This document shows positions 7,589-11,441 of a stretch of 11,441 nucleotides of DNA, in pieces. The DNA comes from Amoebophrya sp. AT5.2. Taxonomy: Eukaryota; Sar; Dinophyceae; Syndiniales; Amoebophryaceae. The notes beneath the pieces were generated by a model, which was not told the origin of the DNA, did not search any database, and saw nothing but the letters and a program-made list of their open reading frames with translations. The stretch spans positions 1 through 11,441 of the forward strand of contig RXOD01006060.1 of NCBI GenBank assembly GCA_005223375.1. The letters are read 5' to 3'. Within the stretch, counting starts at the first letter, position 1; each line of letters starts with the position of its first letter. The position numbers and the translations under genes were made by a program.

Positions 7589-9734
7589 TTAAGCCGCCAC
7601 CGGGGCAGCTGCTGCGCTCCGGCTCCGGAAGTCCACCCACTCGAGGTAGACGACTCTGTCCAACCTCTCCGGGTCCTTCAGCCACGTCCACGCGAGCAAA
7701 AACAGCACGATCATGGACACGCCCGCGACCACCAGGAAGGCGGCGGCGACGCCGACGTTTTTGCTTCCGACCCAGTTGCCGGACTGCAGCACCACGCGCT
7801 TGCGGATGTCATGCCCGCTCCCGGCCTGCGCATTCAGGTCCATGCGGTGGGCGTACACGAGCTTGAGCGTGGTACCCGCGGCGACCTTCGGTACGTCGAA
7901 CTTCGCATGCAACTTGCGAAAATCGTAGTACCCGGAAATGCTGGCGAGTGGTGGGTTTGATTTCGAAAAAATGCGCACATTCGAGATTTCACCAAACTCC
8001 GTCGCCAAGCATGATCATGACGACTCAGGGGCAGAAGTTCCATGTAAAAAATTAAGTAATGTGTTGGTCAATTTGCGCGACCACAGCAGACAGCCAGAGG
8101 AGTGGAACTGCCGCGCCGGCAGCAAGAACAGTACCGTTGCCAGTTGAGCCAGTGTGCGTTTTCGATCCCCCAGCCGGCTGGGTTGGGTTTCTTGGTCGCA
8201 CAGGTGATCGCGTTTCCCGAGACCGGGTCGGCCACCGGCGTGGTCATGTCGTAGGTGCACGTGGCCCCGTTGCTGGCGGCGTCGAAGGAGAAGTCCTTGT
8301 ACCCCGTGCAGGCGGGCGTGCGCGCGTCCGCCAGGATCGTGAGCGGCTGCAGCCCCAGCGGGTCGTCGGCGCACACCTCTGGCGGGAAGCGGCGCAGCAG
8401 GTGCATGTCCAGCACCTGGTAGTAGGGCTTGGAAACCAGTCCGTCCACCATGCCGGCGGGGATGCCGTCGTAGTCCTCCAGCTGGTCCTTGGACTTCTCG
8501 AACACCGCCTCCGGGTCCAGGTTGCGCTTCATGTAGCTGTAGTCCGCGTCGAAGCTGATCTCCTCGGGCTTCGACCGCGGGCCGCCCTGAGCCTGCCCCA
8601 ACACCGAGCCCGCCGCGACGTCGACGAGCGTCAGCGTGTCCAGGCCCCCGCCCTCCGATACCATGCGCGCGGCCAGGCCGCAAGGGTAGTGCACCTTGTT
8701 GTCCACCCCGGGAGTCGGCGGCCACGCACCGGTCGGGCCGGAAGTGCACGCGGCGCTGTCGGGATCCCCGTCCTTGAGGCACTGCTGGGACCGCGTGGAC
8801 CACCACAGGTAGCAGCCGGTTCGGTCGGAAGCGAGCGTTTTCGGGTACCACAACGCGTACACGGCGGATTCCCAAGACTCGGCGCCCATCAGGAAGACGG
8901 CGTTGGGCTCGGCGACGCAGTCGGTTCGCGGCTTCTGGTACGCCATACAGGACCCTGTCCTGGCCTGCTTAGCCGACATCGGATTCTCGAGCCCGCGAAC
9001 CAAACCACGGTGCGCCTGGTACAGCCCGGACATCTCGTAGTACCTGGAAAGTTGCTTGCTTCTTCGAGCCGGTGATGCGCTATTGAAACCTTATGCGTAC
9101 TTACTTCGTTTGAAGTCTCTCTCTCTCTCTCTTTCGCGTACTTAGTTTCACACCAGTTGTGATATCGCGATCACAGTCGCGAAGACAATCTTCAGTTCGC
9201 GATGATGTGCATGCATACAACATCTATGCGGACGGTTGGGTGCTTCGGTTCTAACCTCAGCTTCGACGCTGACGGTGCGCATAAAGACCGATAAACTAGA
9301 AGTACGAAGTTAGAAGTAAATGCATCCATTATAGGCATACACGATTATTAGACGTACAGGAATAGTGGGCCTTCCATCTCTTCCTCGACCGTAAACGTCA
9401 ACTCCTCAATCATCTTCGCGGTTCCGGTCCCCGTGGTGGTGCAGCTCCTAGCGATTGATCCCCGCACGCCGGTCTCGTAGTCGGAGCTTACAGTTTCGCC
9501 GCAATTTATGTTTGGCTTGAGCTCCAGGATGACTTCCTGTATCTCCATCACGCCTGCGATGTAGGCTGATCCCAGGATCAAAAAACTGACCGTGTAAAAC
9601 GCGAAAATCGCAATCAGAGTTGCCGGACTGCACATGGGGGCCCACTCCCATGACTCCTTTTTGTTCGGGGACGATGTGCACGTAGACGATGCGGCTCCTG
9701 GCGTCGCTGCCTCAGCGCCGGCGGACGCCGACAT
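7589..9734 (-). CDS. CDC50: CDC50/LEM3 family protein, P4-ATPase (lipid flippase) beta subunit
   Basis: Three exons (9734-9358, 9043-8135, 7940-7589) give 545 residues. The introns are GT-AG and phase 2 (GTACGT to TTCCAG; GTACTG to GCCAG). The first join gives EGPLFLYYEMSGLYQAHRG, the family's membrane-proximal block, which in relatives reads like PVYVYYxLxNFYQNHRRY. The second gives NWQRISGYYDFRKLHAKFD, matching the FxVWMRTAxxPxFRKLY block. Other signs are a first membrane span at 37-60 after WAPMCSPATL, the PCGL motif at 246-249, many ectodomain cysteines, SGNWVGSKN before the second span (about 491-516), and a short cytosolic tail. CDC50 proteins pair with P4-ATPases, which move phospholipids to the cytosolic leaflet, and are needed for their exit from the ER. 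Most relatives have about 350-400 residues; here the ectodomain is longer, partly between the YQAHR and PCGL blocks. No N-X-S/T sequon is present, although relatives are usually N-glycosylated. Confidence 0.93.
7941..8134 (-). other. Intron 2 of the CDC50 gene
   Basis: This 194-base phase-2 intron has donor GTACTG and acceptor CTCGCCAG. Its removal restores the conserved FRKL block of the CDC50 family. Confidence 0.88.
9044..9357 (-). other. Intron 1 of the CDC50 gene, with microsatellite and stems
   Basis: This 314-base phase-2 intron has donor GTACGT and acceptor TTTCCAG. It holds a (TC)8 run at 9116-9132 on the plus strand, bracketed by two GCGTACTTA copies (9095-9103 and 9136-9144). Several inverted repeats are close together: TGTGAT/ATCACA (9158-9175), then TCGCGAAGA (9177-9185) against TCTTC and TTCGCGA (9189-9202). 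It is the longest of the six introns. Confidence 0.88.
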
Positions 9735-10156
9735 TGTGCTTGTCGTGACAGGCGCGGTTATTGTTCTTGCACCCCACCAAATTATTCAGCGGCGCAGGCG
9801 CTGGCACTTGTGTATCAATCTACTACTCTTCTACTGGTTCTGGCGCACGACTGCCTCTGCCACAGCCACTACGCTTCGTAACTTCAAATATCTTCGCTCC
9901 GCTCCCAGGAATTTCTGCGCGCCGGTGTCGACGATCCTGCGTCGAAATCCGGGAAGCGAAGCACTTCACCTGTGATGTCAAAATCAATGAAGCGTTTCCA
10001 TGGTGTAGAGACCATGATTGCCCGACCCACGTCGTTCGTCAAGCTCGCGTTCCAAAGTGGTGCTGCGCTCGGCTCGAAAGAATCAACATTAGCGAAAGAT
10101 AATTGAAATAACTGCAACGAAATCGAAACGAAAACTCAGTGATATGAAAAAGCAGT

Positions 10157-10176
10157 ACCAGTGCAGTAGCACTGGT
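10157..10176. repeat. Perfect 8-bp stem with AGTA loop
   Basis: ACCAGTGC (10157-10164) and GCACTGGT (10169-10176) pair perfectly around the four-base loop AGTA. The stem lies about 425 bases upstream of the CDC50 start codon. Confidence 0.75.
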
Positions 10177-10215
10177 GCCCTGAAGATGGAAGCAAGTGGC
10201 CTAAAGATGCTGCGC

Positions 10216-10246
10216 GAAGTGGAGCTTCACTGCTCTGAGCCACTTC
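10216..10246. repeat. 7-bp inverted repeat upstream of CDC50
   Basis: GAAGTGG (10216-10222) and CCACTTC (10240-10246) are exact reverse complements across a 17-base loop, 39 bases after the previous hairpin. Confidence 0.6.
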
Positions 10247-10924
10247 TCTTGTGACTCGTGCGCAACCGCCGCGCGTGTCATTTTTCTACAACCAAACTTT
10301 TTGATTTCGTCATTATCATTCGTGCCGAGCTACAGTAAGTACCCCGTGACTGAGCTGTTTCGAGACATAAACGAACTCGATGTCGAGAGAGTGTGTAGCG
10401 CTGCTCCAGAAGCAAGAAAATATCCACGCCATGAAATTGAAAATAAAAAAAGTACTGCGGGCGCCGGACGCAGGATGATCGCCTGCTCACTTCCTCGTAG
10501 CAGAAAAAAAAACCAAGTCGAGTACCCACGAACACTATACATATTTGGCGCACAAGGTCACTGCCTCGCAAGTCGTGTACGTAGCCGTACGCTCTGCAAG
10601 CTTTGCTTTTGTTTTGCGGCCTCAGCCTGTTCCAGAACCAGAACAACAACTGTCACTAAGTATCGTTATTCCATTGTTGATAGGAATTCGCCGCGCCCAG
10701 GAGGTTCCCGTTCACTGTAACGCGGGAAGATTCTTTTTTGAACATTGATTTGCCTCGTGAGAGCTTCTCTAGTTTTTCGTGATCGAAAACTAAGAGAACA
10801 AAGACAAACTTCTGCTCTAACCGCCACAGTCGAAGCGTCCTCACTATCTTCATCACCTCCTTGCCCATGGTGCTCCTCCATCTTTATTCCGTATATCCTT
10901 TCATTTCATTTCTATAAAACGATC

Positions 10925-11037
10925 TTCTCCGCCATGCATCTTCACCCCAGCAGCTTCCGCACGTGCAATAGCTGTCCGCCCATTCTCCGCCATGCATCTC
11001 TACCCCAGCTTCCGCACGTTCAAGAGCTGTCCGCCTA
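10925..11037 (-). repeat. Tandem duplication of the 3' end of the UBX gene
   Basis: Two adjacent direct copies lie at 10983-11037 and 10925-10982. They differ by five substitutions and one three-base indel, so about 50 of 55 aligned positions match. The copy nearer the gene encodes its actual end, GGQLLNVRKLG and TAG; the second would encode GGQLLHVRKLLG and TGA. Each then continues into the same 3' flank, including ATGCATGGCGGAGAA. The second copy lies beyond the stop and so in the 3' UTR, unless it is joined by alternative splicing. Confidence 0.88.
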
Positions 11038-11441
11038 CTCCCGCCTCGGCCACTGTTTTTTCCAGCCCGATCTGGTGCCGCAGCGACTGCGGCGGCGGAA
11101 TCCCGGTGAACACGTCGATGTCCGCTTCCTCCAGTTCCGAATAGTGCGCCGCCGCCTGCAGTAGCGTGCTCATCGGATCGGTCTTCAGCACTTTGAACGG
11201 CCCCGCACGCTTCCCTCCCTCCGGCAGCCGGAAACTCACCTTCACGATCGCGCCGGGCTCATGCGCAGCTTCGTCCGGCGCGGCGGGCAGCGGCGGAACG
11301 ACTTTTTTCGGCGGATCCGCGCCGTGTCTGGTGGTCCCCCCGGCCTCCCCGCTCCCCGGCGAGCTTGTTCCGCCCATCGCGACGTTGCTGTTCTCGTCGC
11401 TCTCCTCGCCGCGCGGCTTCTTCCGCGCTGGCTCCGCACTC
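11000..11441 (-). CDS. UBX-domain protein, C-terminal part (5' partial)
   Basis: The frame is open to the right edge and supplies the last 146 residues. It begins with a charged, low-complexity stretch (ARKKPRGEESDENSN, possibly a nuclear signal), then a Gly/Ser/Pro-rich linker. A ubiquitin-like fold of UBX type fills about residues 64-146: strand IVKVSFRLPEGG, strand FKVLKTDP, helix STLLQAAAHYSE, strand DIDVFTG, loop IPPPQSL, then LEKTVAEAG and the final strand QLLNVRKL. UBX domains bind the AAA ATPase p97/Cdc48 and link it to ubiquitinated cargo. The arginine of the first strand is present, but the usual FPR loop reads IPP, so p97 binding may be altered; an OTU1-type UBX-like domain is a close alternative. 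The position at the extreme C-terminus fits UBX proteins. Its terminal codons are duplicated downstream. Confidence 0.72.
   Translation of the reverse strand, partial: SAEPARKKPRGEESDENSNVAMGGTSSPGSGEAGGTTRHGADPPKKVVPPLPAAPDEAAHEPGAIVKVSFRLPEGGKRAGPFKVLKTDPMSTLLQAAAHYSELEEADIDVFTGIPPPQSLRHQIGLEKTVAEAGVGGQLLNVRKLG

Larger units (their letters stand above)
9735..10924. other. Intergenic spacer upstream of CDC50
   Basis: No supported gene is seen here. It holds two hairpins (10157-10176 and 10216-10246), A- and T-rich patches, and on the minus strand an open frame at 10117-9884 that lacks an ATG near its start. The region should contain the 5' UTR of CDC50 and most of the 3' UTR of the UBX gene. 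Confidence 0.55.

Noticed and set aside
8059..9075. 338-codon plus-strand frame opposite CDC50
   Set aside because: It overlaps the main CDC50 exon, whose minus-strand translation carries family motifs; GC-rich codon bias leaves the opposite strand open.
9884..10117. 77-codon minus-strand frame upstream of CDC50
   Set aside because: The frame begins at a TTG and the first ATG is far inside. No signal, domain or splice partner was found; it is more likely 5' flanking or UTR sequence.
10656..10868. 70-codon ATG-started minus-strand frame in the same spacer
   Set aside because: It is short, AT-rich and without motifs or neighbours that would support it.
1..11441. tRNA, rRNA, snRNA or spliced-leader RNA genes
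   Set aside because: I looked by eye for tRNA B-box-like GGTTCGA patterns with matching arms and for a dinoflagellate-type spliced leader and saw none. A covariance-model search would be more sensitive.

Overview
The window looks like nuclear DNA of a protist rather than a bacterium. Three of the genes read sensibly only after removal of short GT-AG introns, and two of them encode eukaryotic families: a CDC50/LEM3 flippase subunit and a UBX-domain protein. A surface protein combining a discoidin-like domain, a Big_5 Ig-like domain and a C-terminal J domain, GC-rich coding DNA, lower-GC spacers and all genes on one strand suggest an alveolate, probably a compact-genome relative of the dinoflagellates. 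The lineage is an inference from family flavour and layout; no diagnostic RNA or spliced leader was found.

All five recognised genes lie on the minus strand and are described right to left. (1) 11441-11000: the 3' part of a UBX-domain protein, cut by the window edge. Its last codons, stop and early 3' UTR are tandemly duplicated just downstream (10925-11037). (2) 9734-7589: a three-exon CDC50-family protein of 545 residues. (3) 6366-5442: a three-exon secreted protein of 195 residues with six cysteines and no recognised family. (4) 4177-1705: a three-exon type I membrane protein of about 688 residues, with a signal sequence, discoidin-like domain, Big_5 domain, one membrane span, a charged cytosolic tail and a C-terminal J domain with an intact HPD motif. 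(5) 673-323: a short secretory or membrane protein, possibly only the first exon of a gene running off the left edge. The first 290 bases hold a cluster of a 13-base near-palindrome.

The four spacers measure 1265, 1222, 1264 and 1031 bases between assigned stop and start codons. They hold hairpins, nested direct repeats and microsatellites but no convincing gene.

The genes do not form an obvious pathway. Four of the five appear to encode secretory or membrane proteins. Three shared properties stand out: splice donors are mostly GTAC-type (GTACTG in three of six) rather than GTAAGT; every intron within a gene has the same phase; and the luminal parts of the three well-modelled secretory proteins contain no N-X-S/T sequon.
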